From assembly GCA_040219025.1 (NCBI GenBank), contig JAVJTE010000019.1:1-64000 (forward strand): 64,000 nt of DNA, read 5' to 3'. Shown here piece after piece: positions 33,710 through 42,437 of this stretch. Both the position numbers and the translations under genes were made by a program. Under the pieces are notes generated by a model, which saw only the letters and a program-made list of their open reading frames with translations, made no database searches and was not told the origin of the DNA. Numbering within the stretch: position 1 is the first letter of the stretch; every line of letters starts with the position of its first letter. The DNA is from HT1-32 sp040219025 (GTDB lineage Bacteria; Pseudomonadota; Alphaproteobacteria; Rhodospirillales; HT1-32).

Positions 33710-35155
33710 ATGAGCGACAAACGCCAGACAATGACGACAACCGGTGGCAACCCGGTCAGCGACAACCAGAACAGCCTGACTGCCGGTGCCCGCGGCCCCG
33801 TGCTGATGCAGGATTATCAGCTTATCGAAAAGCTGGCCCATCAGAACCGGGAGAGAATTCCGGAGCGGGTTGTCCATGCCAAGGGCTCCGGGGCCTACGG
33901 TACCTTCACCGTCACCAATGACATTTCCGCCTATACCCGGGCCAGTCTGTTTGGCAAGGTTGGCAAACAGACCGACATCCTGATGCGCTTCTCGACAGTT
34001 GCCGGTGAGCGTGGTGCAGCAGATGCCGAACGCGATGTTCGCGGCTTCTCCGTAAAATTCTATACGGACGAGGGCAACTGGGATGTTGTCGGCAATAACA
34101 CGCCGGTTTTCTTTGTCCGTGATCCGTTGAAATTCCCGGATTTCATCCGCACACAGAAACGCCATCCGCGCACCAATATGCGCAGCCCGACGGCAATGTG
34201 GGATTTCTGGTCACAGTCGCCGGAAAGCCTGCATCAGGTCACCATCCTGATGTCTGATCGTGGCCTGCCACAGGGCTATCGCAACGTGAACGGCTATGGC
34301 AGCCATACCTACAGCTTCATCAACATTGACGGTGAACGGTTCTGGGTAAAATTCCATTTCAAGACCCGTCAGGGCATCAGGAACTGGACCAATGACGAAG
34401 GTAACGCCGTCATCGCCAATGATCGCGAGAGCGCACAGGCAGACCTGTATAATGCGATTGAAGAGGGCGACTTCCCGCGCTGGGACCTCAAGGTACAGAT
34501 CATGCCCGAGCTGGATGCGGAGACCTATCACCTCAACCCGTTCGACCTGACCAAGGTCTGGCCGCACAAGGACTATCCGCTGATCGATGTCGGCACCCTG
34601 GAGCTGAACCGCAATCCGGATCACTATTTCGCGGAAATCGAGCAGTCCGCTTTCTCACCGTCGAATATCGTCCCCGGAATCGGCTTCTCACCCGACAAGA
34701 TGCTGCAGGCCCGTATCTTCGCCTATGCGGATGCTCACCGCTATCGGGTCGGCACCCATTATGAAGCTCTGCCGGTGAACCGTCCGAAATGCCCGGTCCA
34801 TCACTATCACGCCGATGGCCCGATGCGCTTCGACGCCCCGAAAGGCACGGATGCCTATTACGAACCGAACAGCTTCAACGGCCCGGCAGAAGACAAGAGC
34901 TATGCCGAACCGCCGCTGAAGATTTCCGGTGATGCCGATCGTTATAACCATCGCGACGGCAATGACGACTACAGCCAGGCCGGTGATCTGTTCCGGCTGA
35001 TGGATGACAATCAGAAGGCCCAGCTGTTCGGCAATATTGCCGGTGCCATGCAGGGTGTTCCGGAGAACATTATCCGGCTGCAGCTCGGCCACTTCGCCAA
35101 GGCCGATCCGGCTTATGGGGCAGGGGTCGCTAAAGCCCTTGGTATCGACTTCTGA
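33710..35155 (+). CDS. katA: Monofunctional heme catalase
   Basis: The protein is 481 aa from the ATG at 33710, preceded by GGAGAG; an open extension to 33596 is not coding. It is a small-subunit clade catalase. Features are the distal His56 in ERVVHAKGSGAYG, RFSTVAGERGAADAERDVRG, VVGNNTPVFFVRDPLKFPDF, and the proximal heme-ligand region RIFAYADAHRYRVGTHYEAL. It converts hydrogen peroxide to water and oxygen in the cytosol. It lies directly after oxyR and is followed by a strong terminator. Confidence 0.97.
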   Translation: MSDKRQTMTTTGGNPVSDNQNSLTAGARGPVLMQDYQLIEKLAHQNRERIPERVVHAKGSGAYGTFTVTNDISAYTRASLFGKVGKQTDILMRFSTVAGERGAADAERDVRGFSVKFYTDEGNWDVVGNNTPVFFVRDPLKFPDFIRTQKRHPRTNMRSPTAMWDFWSQSPESLHQVTILMSDRGLPQGYRNVNGYGSHTYSFINIDGERFWVKFHFKTRQGIRNWTNDEGNAVIANDRESAQADLYNAIEEGDFPRWDLKVQIMPELDAETYHLNPFDLTKVWPHKDYPLIDVGTLELNRNPDHYFAEIEQSAFSPSNIVPGIGFSPDKMLQARIFAYADAHRYRVGTHYEALPVNRPKCPVHHYHADGPMRFDAPKGTDAYYEPNSFNGPAEDKSYAEPPLKISGDADRYNHRDGNDDYSQAGDLFRLMDDNQKAQLFGNIAGAMQGVPENIIRLQLGHFAKADPAYGAGVAKALGIDF

Positions 35156-35237
35156 TCCTGCCGAACCTTAACTCCAGGGCCATGTGACCAGAGGCCCGGA
35201 CAGCCAGTTACTTCAGATAAACTGATACAAAAACAAA

Positions 35238-35271
35238 ACGCCCGCCCCGGACTTTGCCGGAGCGGGCGTTT
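35238..35271. terminator. Terminator after katA, shared with the peroxiredoxin gene
   Basis: ACGCCCGCCCCGG and CCGGAGCGGGCGT form a GC-rich stem with one mismatch and a 6-nt loop. It is flanked by A-rich sequence on the left and TT on the right. It lies between the stops of katA (plus) and the peroxiredoxin gene (minus) and probably serves both. Confidence 0.8.
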
Positions 35272-35291
35272 CGATTCAGACTGTCAGAAGA

Positions 35292-35852
35292 CTATTTGCC
35301 AGCCTTGTGGTCGAGGATTTCACCACGGGCCGGATAGCCCTTCGCGAGGACAAAATCGAGAGCGCCCAGAATTTCACGGAAGTTCGGACGGGCAAACGGC
35401 ATGGTCTGCACAGTACCGAAATAGAGCGTCCCGTCGGGCCGGACCAGGAACAGGCCCGGCTCACTGAACAGCTTCGGCTCCTCAAATCCGGATGAGGTCA
35501 CGCCGTTCGACGAAGAGACATAGAGCCCCCATTCACGCGCCTTGTCGAGGTCGAGGCCATAGCCCATGACCAGCTTGTCGAGACCCCATTTGGACTTCGA
35601 CTCAACGGCACGTTCTTCACTGTCACCGGAAATCGCGACGACGTTCACACCTTTCTCGGCGAAGTCACCGAGTTTCTTTTCGAGGTCGGCCAGGTAGTTG
35701 CCGCAGATCGGGCAATGCAGTCCGCGGAAGAAAACCACCATGGTGAAATTCTCCGGCTTGCTGTCACCGAGATCGAACGATCCGCCGCCGACCGTCGCGA
35801 CCTTCAGCGAGGGTACGGGCTGGCGTGGAAAGAGGGGGGTAATGTCAGTCAT
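35292..35852 (-). CDS. AhpC/TSA-type peroxiredoxin-like protein
   Basis: The protein is 186 aa from the ATG at 35852 (MTDITPLFPRQPVPSLKV), with AGGAAA upstream; a GTG one codon earlier is possible. The thioredoxin-fold core has MVVFFRGLHCPICGNYLADL, where CPIC is a CxxC in the position of the peroxidatic cysteine, then VVAISGDSEERA and FLVRPDGTLYFGTVQTMPFARP. This is the peroxiredoxin-like, AhpC/TSA subgroup. It faces katA tail to tail, suggesting a shared oxidative-stress neighbourhood. It has no signal peptide. Confidence 0.87.
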   Translation of the reverse strand: MTDITPLFPRQPVPSLKVATVGGGSFDLGDSKPENFTMVVFFRGLHCPICGNYLADLEKKLGDFAEKGVNVVAISGDSEERAVESKSKWGLDKLVMGYGLDLDKAREWGLYVSSSNGVTSSGFEEPKLFSEPGLFLVRPDGTLYFGTVQTMPFARPNFREILGALDFVLAKGYPARGEILDHKAGK

Positions 35853-36282
35853 CACATATTTCCTTCATCTGGTTTGCACAACACAGGCGTGACGACGCCA
35901 CGCCTGCGGTTGCCCCGAAGATGCGCCGAACCGTCGCGGATGCAACCATCAGCGGATAGTATTTTCGTGAAGCCGGCCAAGCCAACATCACCGGACCGGA
36001 CTGGCGTCGGCCAGAAAACACCCCGCGGATTTCGTATCACCAGTTTGTACCGGGGCGTCAGACGATTGCTCTGCTGCTCCTCGGTGCATCGATAACGGTG
36101 CCCGAAAAACCAGATTCCGAGACAAGATACTGATTAGAAAAGTGAGGGGATCGACAGACAGTTCCGGGAGCGAACCTCAGATCAACACAATCCATAATGT
36201 CGCATAATATACGTTATCACAAATTTATGATCATTTATAAACAATGGATTAGATGTTTATACCTTATCATATCCCGGATGTT
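35853..36282. other. 430-bp region without a convincing gene; AT-rich right half
   Basis: No frame here shows a family pattern. Two structures were noted. A hairpin CAGGCGTG / CACGCCTG (35884-35906) lies in the leader of the peroxiredoxin gene. An AT-rich stretch (36180-36282) contains inverted arms AATCCAT (36189-36195) and ATGGATT (36244-36250) with ATGATCAT between them. The latter is downstream of the MBL-fold gene and may be its terminator region or an undetected RNA. Confidence 0.5.
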
Positions 36283-37050
36283 CTAAATTTCGATTACCAT
36301 GCCGTCCCGGGCAGGCTCGACACCCTCCGGACATAAGTCAGCGACGGCCTGGTAATCCATGTCCGGGCCCATATGGGTCAGGACGGCCCGCCCCGGCCGG
36401 ACCCGGTCGATCCATTCCAGCGTCTGGCTGAACCAGCTGTGGGTTGAATGTTCTTTCATCCGGAAGCAGTCGACGACCCATGTGTCGACCCCCTTCAGAC
36501 AATCGAACGCCCGGTCATCCAGACGAACACAATCTGTCGAATAGGCAAAGTTGCCGATCCTGAAACCGAGTGTTCCCGAATATCCGTGGTCCTGGTCAAA
36601 GGCTGTCACCGTCAGTCCGGCAACATCAAATTCACCGGGCCCGATGCAATGGGCCGTCAGACAGGGTTTGTAGAATGGCCTGTCCCGGAACTGTGCTTCG
36701 AACACATATCCGAACCGGCGGCCAATCTCGTCCAGCGTCACCTGATCCGAATAGACATCAATCCACTGGTCCGTTGCCATGTTCACCCAGCGCAACTCGT
36801 CGATGCCATGAACATGATCGGCATGTGCATGGGTGAACAGAACCGCGTCGAGACGGGAATGGTTAACGCGAAGAAGCTGTTCCCGCAGATCCGGGCTGGT
36901 ATCGACCAGCAGGCTCTTGCCTGAAACTTCAATCAGAATTGACGACCGGAGCCGACGGTTGCGCGGGTCATCCGGATCACAGCCCCCCCAGAAGTTGCCG
37001 ACAGCCGGCACACCGCTGGAAGATCCGCATCCCAGAATGGTGATCCGCAT
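36283..37050 (-). CDS. MBL-fold metal-dependent hydrolase, PhnP-like
   Basis: This 255-aa metallo-beta-lactamase fold protein begins MRITILGCGSSSGVPAVGN and has the metal motif FTHAHADHVHGIDELRW, a further His in DQDHGYSGTLGFR, and TDCVRLDD and LTHMGPDMDY. It resembles PhnP/RNase Z-like phosphodiesterases. No phosphonate genes are near, so it is unlikely to be true PhnP. It is the last gene of the housekeeping operon, 5 bp after tatD, an arrangement often found in alphaproteobacteria. Its substrate is not known. Confidence 0.88.
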   Translation of the reverse strand: MRITILGCGSSSGVPAVGNFWGGCDPDDPRNRRLRSSILIEVSGKSLLVDTSPDLREQLLRVNHSRLDAVLFTHAHADHVHGIDELRWVNMATDQWIDVYSDQVTLDEIGRRFGYVFEAQFRDRPFYKPCLTAHCIGPGEFDVAGLTVTAFDQDHGYSGTLGFRIGNFAYSTDCVRLDDRAFDCLKGVDTWVVDCFRMKEHSTHSWFSQTLEWIDRVRPGRAVLTHMGPDMDYQAVADLCPEGVEPARDGMVIEI

Positions 37051-37055
37051 GCCCG

Positions 37056-37841
37056 TTATCCGGCCGGTCGCCGTGCCTTTGAAAACAGGCAGTAGAAGTT
37101 CTCGGTGGTGATCCGGGCCAGTTCGTCCGGGGTCACCCCCTTCACGTCAGCAACCTTGGCTGCCGTATGCCGGACGAAGGACGGCTCGTTTCTTTTGCCC
37201 CTGTTCGGCATCGGCGCCAGATAGGGCGCATCGGTTTCAACCAGTAATCTGTCCAGTGGAATATCAGCAATCGTCGATCGAAGTTCTTCAGCTTTCTTGA
37301 AGGTAACGATCCCGGAAATAGAGATATAAAGGCCCAGTTCGACCGCCACGCGGGCCAGTTCGGGGCCTGCCGTGAAGCAATGAATGACTCCCGGAAACGC
37401 CCTCTTCGACATTGCCTCACTGAGGATATTTATGGTGTCGTCATCCGCATCGCGGGCATGCACAATCAGCGGCAGACCGGTGTCTTGTGATGCCTCGATA
37501 TGCGCCCGAAAGTTCCGTTGCTGTTCGGCCTTCGGGCTGTGCTCATAGAAATAATCGAGACCTGTTTCACCAATACCGATGCATTTCGGATGGGCTGAAA
37601 GCTTTGCCAGTTCAGCCCCCGACACCGGCGGTTCGCTCTCCGCCTCGTGGGGGTGAATACCAACAGAACACCAGATATGCCCGTGTGCCTCGGCAATGGC
37701 CCGGATCTGCCCGAACTTCGTGACATGCGTACAGATCGTCAGAATGGTCTCAATATCCGCCGCCGCTGCCCGGCTGAGCACACCGTCAAAGTCCTCGGCG
37801 AAATCCGGGAAATCGAGATGACAGTGGGAATCAACCAGCAT
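37056..37841 (-). CDS. tatD: TatD-family metal-dependent deoxyribonuclease
   Basis: This 261-aa TIM-barrel hydrolase has MLVDSHCHLDFPDF (the HxH metal site), GIGETGLDYFYEHSPKAEQQ, PLIVHARDADDD, GVIHCFTAGPELA and LVETDAPYLAPMPNRGKRNE. TatD acts as a 3'-5' exonuclease/AP endonuclease in other bacteria. Its stop lies 5 bp from the next gene and its start 2 bp after metG, so it is inside one operon. Confidence 0.96.
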   Translation of the reverse strand: MLVDSHCHLDFPDFAEDFDGVLSRAAAADIETILTICTHVTKFGQIRAIAEAHGHIWCSVGIHPHEAESEPPVSGAELAKLSAHPKCIGIGETGLDYFYEHSPKAEQQRNFRAHIEASQDTGLPLIVHARDADDDTINILSEAMSKRAFPGVIHCFTAGPELARVAVELGLYISISGIVTFKKAEELRSTIADIPLDRLLVETDAPYLAPMPNRGKRNEPSFVRHTAAKVADVKGVTPDELARITTENFYCLFSKARRPAG

Positions 37842-37843
37842 GT

Positions 37844-39370
37844 TCAGGCACCGTCGGCTGTTTCATCCACGAACCGCGGAAACACCCCGGTCGGTTTCGG
37901 CACAGCCTGCCCCGGCGTCAGGGCGGTCTCCAGATCACCAAAGCTGCGGCTGCCTTCCGGCACCTCCATCTGGTCCAGCAGCTTCCCGGCACTTGCCGGC
38001 ATGACCGGCTGCACCAGAATGGCAATCCGGCGGATCACATCCGCCAGAGTATACAACACCGTACCCATGCGCTCCGGATCGGTCTTCTTGAGGCCCCAGG
38101 GTGCCTGTTCGTCGACATAGCGGTTACCCTGCCCGATCACATCCCAGATTTCACCCAGCCCCTTGTGGAAGCTTTGTGCGAGGAAGGCTTCACGCGTCTT
38201 GCCATGCAGGCTGCGGGCGGCATCAAGCAGGGCGTTGTCCGCGTCGCCGAACGCACCGGGCTGCGGGATCACACCATTGCAGTTCTTGTGCACCATCGAC
38301 AGGACACGCTGTGCCAGATTTCCAAGGTCATTCGCCAGATCACCGTTCATGCGATGCACGATGGCGTTATGCGAAAAATCACCATCGTTGCCGAACGGAA
38401 CCTCCCGCAGCAGGAAATAACGGACCTGATCGAGACCATATTGTTCAATCAGTGCCAGCGGGTCGATCACGTTACCAACAGACTTGGAAATCTTCTGACC
38501 CTCATTCGTCCACCAGCCATGGGCAAACACCCGTTTCGGCGGCTGCAGACCGGCGGCCAGCAGGAAGGCCGGCCAGAAGACAGTATGAAAGCGGATGATA
38601 TCCTTGCCGACCATATGCAGGTCAGCCGGCCAGAACGTCCGGTAGCTGTCACTGTCCTGATCCGGATAGCCGACGGCGGTCATATAGTTGGTCAGCGCAT
38701 CCAGCCAGACATACATGACATGCTTTTCATCACCTGGCACCGGCACGCCCCAGTTGAAGGTCGTGCGCGAGATCGACAGATCGGTCAGCCCGCCCTTCAC
38801 AAAACTCATCATTTCATTGCGACGGCTGACCGGGGCAATGAAATCCGGATTGTCTTCATAGAACTTCAGCAGCGGCTCCTGCCATTTCGACAGTCGGAAG
38901 AAATAGCTCGGCTCCTCCACCCATTCGACATCTGCGCCGGTTGGCGCTTTACCGGCGACCAGTTCGCTTTCCGCGTAATAGGTTTCATCCCGGACGGAGT
39001 ACCAGCCGTTGTAACTGCCGAGATAAATTTCGCCGGCATCCATCAGGCGTTTCCACAGATCCTGCACCGCCCTGGTATGCCGCGGCTCGGTGGTGCGAAT
39101 GAAATCGTCGTTGGAGAAATTCATCGCAACCGCAAGGTCGCGGAAATTCTGGGATACCCGGTCAGTAAAGGCCTGCGGGTCAACACCTGCGGCCATCGCC
39201 GATTTCTCGACCTTCTGACCATGTTCGTCGGTGCCAGTTAGGAAAAAGACATCCTCGCCCTCCAGCCGCATGAAACGGGCAAGCACGTCACAGGCCAGCG
39301 TTGTATAGGCATGGCCGATATGGGGCGCATCATTGACGTAATAAATCGGCGTTGTGACGTAGTAGGGCAT
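37844..39370 (-). CDS. metG: Methionyl-tRNA synthetase
   Basis: This 508-aa class I synthetase begins MPYYVTTPIYYVNDAPHIGH. It has the HIGH motif as PHIGHAYT, TGTDEHGQKVEKSA, DALTNYMTAVGYP, and the KMSKS motif as KISKS. It lacks the zinc knuckle cysteines and the C-terminal dimerisation domain of the long E. coli type, so it is the short alphaproteobacterial form. It charges both initiator and elongator tRNA-Met. It lies 68 bp after holB and 2 bp before tatD. Confidence 0.97.
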   Translation of the reverse strand: MPYYVTTPIYYVNDAPHIGHAYTTLACDVLARFMRLEGEDVFFLTGTDEHGQKVEKSAMAAGVDPQAFTDRVSQNFRDLAVAMNFSNDDFIRTTEPRHTRAVQDLWKRLMDAGEIYLGSYNGWYSVRDETYYAESELVAGKAPTGADVEWVEEPSYFFRLSKWQEPLLKFYEDNPDFIAPVSRRNEMMSFVKGGLTDLSISRTTFNWGVPVPGDEKHVMYVWLDALTNYMTAVGYPDQDSDSYRTFWPADLHMVGKDIIRFHTVFWPAFLLAAGLQPPKRVFAHGWWTNEGQKISKSVGNVIDPLALIEQYGLDQVRYFLLREVPFGNDGDFSHNAIVHRMNGDLANDLGNLAQRVLSMVHKNCNGVIPQPGAFGDADNALLDAARSLHGKTREAFLAQSFHKGLGEIWDVIGQGNRYVDEQAPWGLKKTDPERMGTVLYTLADVIRRIAILVQPVMPASAGKLLDQMEVPEGSRSFGDLETALTPGQAVPKPTGVFPRFVDETADGA

Positions 39371-39438
39371 GCCCCTGCTCCCGCTATAGGCTTTGGATCC
39401 GGCTGCCCTGCCCGACTGGCAGCGCTGACCGGCGCCGG

Positions 39439-40560
39439 TCAGGTTCTGGATTGTGCAACTGACTGGATCGACAGCAGGGCATCCAGTGCCGCCTGCTTGC
39501 GATCCATATTAACAGTCGAAACAGCCCGACCAAGGCGCGCGATCTTTTCCCACACCTCTATCCAAGGTTCAAGCGAACCGGCGTTTGCCGCAGCTGCAAC
39601 ACTGGCGGTCATACCGTCATTACCAACCTCGCCAAGCCTGCCAGCAGCCGCGAGGGAGACCGATTTGCCAATCCGGTGGTAAATCAGATCCATCAGGACA
39701 CTGAACCGGCGCTCTGCCCCGGCTTTGGCGACCTGATCGGCGAGCGCATGCATTTTCCGGATATCCATTTTCGGCAATCCGGCGAGCAGATCGTCGAGAT
39801 CGTCCAGCAGGTCGATACCGCCGGCATCAACCAGCGCCATTGCCTGACCAATGCTGCCATCGGAAATTTCCGCCAGCCGCTCAACCAGAGCAGAACTGAT
39901 TTCCGGGTGATGGCGGGTGATCAGCTGGGCCACGGTCTCCGACAGTAACGGCTGCAACATCAGCCGCCGGCACCGGGAGCGGATGGTCGGCAGCAGACGT
40001 GACGGCTGATGGCAGACCAGCATGATCAGGGCCTGCCGTGGTGGCTCTTCCAGAATCTTGAGGATCGCGTTCGACGCTTCCCGGCGCATTTCATCGACAG
40101 CATCAATCACAACCACCCGCCAGTCACCGGCGGACGGGGTCATCGACATAAAGCCCGGAATCTGGCGGGCGACATCAACGGAAATGGACTGCGACAGCTT
40201 CTTGCCCTGCTTGTCGAGCTTTCGGGTAATTGCCAGAAAATCCGGATGCCCGAGCGACGCCACCTGTCGAAAGACCGGATCTCCCGGGGCTGTCGCCAGA
40301 CTGGACGGCGGACCACCGAACATATCCGGCTCGCCGCCACCTGACAGGACAAACCGGGCAAACCGGTAGGCCAGCGTTGCCTTGCCGATGCCTTTCGGGC
40401 CGGTCAGCATCCAGGCGTGGCTCATCCGGCCGGATGACCAGGCCTCAATCAGCTCCCGTTCGGCCTCTGCCTGGCCCAGCAGTTCCGAATTTTCCCGCGG
40501 GGGCAGCCATGGCGGATCTGACGCATCGACCAGCTCGGGTGCAGCAGGTTTCTTGCTCAT
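39439..40560 (-). CDS. holB: DNA polymerase III delta-prime subunit
   Basis: This 373-aa AAA+ clamp-loader subunit has the P-loop-like GPKGIGKATLAYRFARF (a changed Walker A, as usual in delta-prime), WRVVVIDAVDEMRREASNAI, ILKILEEPPRQALIMLVCHQ and RLLPTIRSRCRRLML. The last contains the SRC motif that supplies the arginine finger. It works with DnaX and HolA to load the beta clamp. It overlaps tmk by four bases. Confidence 0.95.
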   Translation of the reverse strand: MSKKPAAPELVDASDPPWLPPRENSELLGQAEAERELIEAWSSGRMSHAWMLTGPKGIGKATLAYRFARFVLSGGGEPDMFGGPPSSLATAPGDPVFRQVASLGHPDFLAITRKLDKQGKKLSQSISVDVARQIPGFMSMTPSAGDWRVVVIDAVDEMRREASNAILKILEEPPRQALIMLVCHQPSRLLPTIRSRCRRLMLQPLLSETVAQLITRHHPEISSALVERLAEISDGSIGQAMALVDAGGIDLLDDLDDLLAGLPKMDIRKMHALADQVAKAGAERRFSVLMDLIYHRIGKSVSLAAAGRLGEVGNDGMTASVAAAANAGSLEPWIEVWEKIARLGRAVSTVNMDRKQAALDALLSIQSVAQSRT

Positions 40561-41210
40561 AGGGTAATGCCAAGCCGTTCCCGGACAGCACCCACCACAA
40601 GTTCATGCACTGATTCTACGGTAAGGTCGGCGTCGATTACGACACAACGATCCGGTTCCCGGCGGGCGATTTCAAGAAAACCGGCACGTACCCGTTCATG
40701 AAATGCCAGCGGCATGCGCTCGTAGCGGTCCTCGCTCCCTTCCCGCTCAATCGCCCGGCCAATTCCCCTGTCTGACGCCAGATCGAGAACGATGGTCAGG
40801 CCCGGCCGGAATCCGCCACAGACCAGACGATGAAGCCGCCGGATCGTCTCCTTATCAAGCTCATGTCCATATCCCTGATAAGCCATGGTCGAGTCGGCAA
40901 ACCGGTCACTGATGACCCACTTTCCCCCGGCCATGGCGGGCTGGATCCGCCGGGTCAGGTGATCGCGTCGCGCGGCATAGTTCAGCAAGGCCTCGGTCAG
41001 TCCGTCCCAGCGAGCTGTCTCGCCGGTTACCAGAAGATTCCGGATCGCCTCGGCACCGGTCGATCCACCGGGCTCCCGGGTCAGTTCGCACTCAAAGCCC
41101 GCCGTTTGTATTGCGGTCGCCAGCATTTTGCACTGGGTTGACTTGCCAACACCCTCGCCGCCTTCAAATGTGATGAATGGGCCTGCCTGCTGCCCCTCAG
41201 CCAAGGTCAC
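40557..41210 (-). CDS. tmk: Thymidylate kinase
   Basis: This 217-aa kinase has P-loop FITFEGGEGVGKSTQ, TREPGGSTGAEAIRNLL, DRFADSTMAYQGYG and LDLASDRGIGRA. It phosphorylates dTMP to dTDP. The next gene, holB, overlaps its end and the upstream dacC-like gene overlaps its start, both by ATGA. This tmk-holB pairing is widely conserved. Confidence 0.97.
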   Translation of the reverse strand: MTLAEGQQAGPFITFEGGEGVGKSTQCKMLATAIQTAGFECELTREPGGSTGAEAIRNLLVTGETARWDGLTEALLNYAARRDHLTRRIQPAMAGGKWVISDRFADSTMAYQGYGHELDKETIRRLHRLVCGGFRPGLTIVLDLASDRGIGRAIEREGSEDRYERMPLAFHERVRAGFLEIARREPDRCVVIDADLTVESVHELVVGAVRERLGITL

Positions 41211-42343
41211 GCACCCCAGACGATATATTTGACCGCAGAGAGAATACGACCGACGAAGCCCAGCCGGTTGACCGTTTCCGCTGCTTTCAGGGGAATCACC
41301 CTGTCCTCAAGACCCGGGGCACTGATCACCAGGTCGGCCACCCGGTCGCCGGCGATGATCGGGGCCGGTACCGGACCTTCATAGACAACAGCAACCTTCA
41401 TATCCTTGCGGGCATTGCGCGGAACCGTCACGACCAGATCTTCATCGATAATCAGTGGCACCCGCTTCTTGTCACCCAGCCAGACCTCAGCATCTTCGAC
41501 GACATTTCCGGCCCTGAACAGGCTGACATTGGTGAACTCACGAAACCCCCACTCGATCAGGCGCTCTGATTCCGAACCCCGCGACTTGACACTGTCGAGA
41601 CCGTTGACGACCAGAACAAGTCGCCGGCCATCGCGTTCAACCGTTGATGCCAGACCATATCCCGCCGCCTCGGTATGGCCGGTCTTCAGGCCGTCGGCAC
41701 CCATTTTGCGATAGAGCAGCGGATTTCTGTTCCCCTGCCGGATACCGGCATAGGTAAAGCTGCGCTCTGCATAAATCTTATAAAGTTCGGGGAAATCCCT
41801 GATTGTCCGCAGCGACAGGGTCGCCAGATCCCGCGCAGTGGTCATATGTTCCGGATCGGGCCAGCCGGTAGCGTTCTGAAGTGTCGTATTCGACATACCC
41901 ATCTCGCGGGCCTTCGCCGTTGCGGCACGGGCAAAGGCTTCTTCAGACCCTGCAAGCGCCTCCGCGACGACAATACTTGCGTCATTGCCGGACTGAACAA
42001 CGATACCCCGGATCAGATCAGAGACTTTTACCCGGGTGTCCACCTCGACAAACATTTTCGAGCCGCCTTTCCGCCAGGCCTTTTCACTGACCGGAAACTC
42101 GTCATCAAGGCTCACCGTGCCTTCCCGGATCTTGGAATACAGCATGTAGATCGTCATCATCTTGCTCATCGATGATGGCGGCATCAGCTCGTCAGGATTT
42201 TTCTCGAACAGAACAGCCCCGGTTTCCGCATCAATCATGATAGCCTGCTGGGCTGCGGTATCGAGCGCGACGGATGGCGTGGCAGCAAAGAGAAAACCGG
42301 CGAGCGATACCAACCCGGCAAAGCGGTTCACCATCTGAAACAT
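41207..42343 (-). CDS. dacC: D-alanyl-D-alanine carboxypeptidase (penicillin-binding protein 5/6 type)
   Basis: This 378-aa protein has a signal peptide (RFAGLVSLAGFLFAATPSVA then LDTAAQQ). The serine active-site motifs are SSMSKM (SxxK), SGN in VQSGNDASIVVAEAL, and KTG in GADGLKTGHTEA. A C-terminal domain ends in an amphipathic stretch (RLGFVGRILSAVKYIVWGA) that would anchor it to the inner membrane. It trims the terminal D-Ala from peptidoglycan pentapeptides. It lies between rlpA and tmk. Confidence 0.95.
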   Translation of the reverse strand: MFQMVNRFAGLVSLAGFLFAATPSVALDTAAQQAIMIDAETGAVLFEKNPDELMPPSSMSKMMTIYMLYSKIREGTVSLDDEFPVSEKAWRKGGSKMFVEVDTRVKVSDLIRGIVVQSGNDASIVVAEALAGSEEAFARAATAKAREMGMSNTTLQNATGWPDPEHMTTARDLATLSLRTIRDFPELYKIYAERSFTYAGIRQGNRNPLLYRKMGADGLKTGHTEAAGYGLASTVERDGRRLVLVVNGLDSVKSRGSESERLIEWGFREFTNVSLFRAGNVVEDAEVWLGDKKRVPLIIDEDLVVTVPRNARKDMKVAVVYEGPVPAPIIAGDRVADLVISAPGLEDRVIPLKAAETVNRLGFVGRILSAVKYIVWGA

Positions 42344-42437
42344 GTTCTCTCCTCCGTTTTCTCTATTCGCCGAATCTGGTTCTGCCCCTGCAACGGACCA
42401 GCTGCCTGTGGCAAAATTTTGATCTGAATGATTCGGT

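Noticed and set aside
36283..37050. True PhnP of phosphonate degradation
   Set aside because: No phn genes are near, and the position at the end of the metG-tatD operon is a common place for a related MBL-fold protein.
38165..39241. 358-codon plus-strand open frame opposite metG
   Set aside because: metG carries HIGH and KISKS motifs in the other strand; the plus frame shows none.
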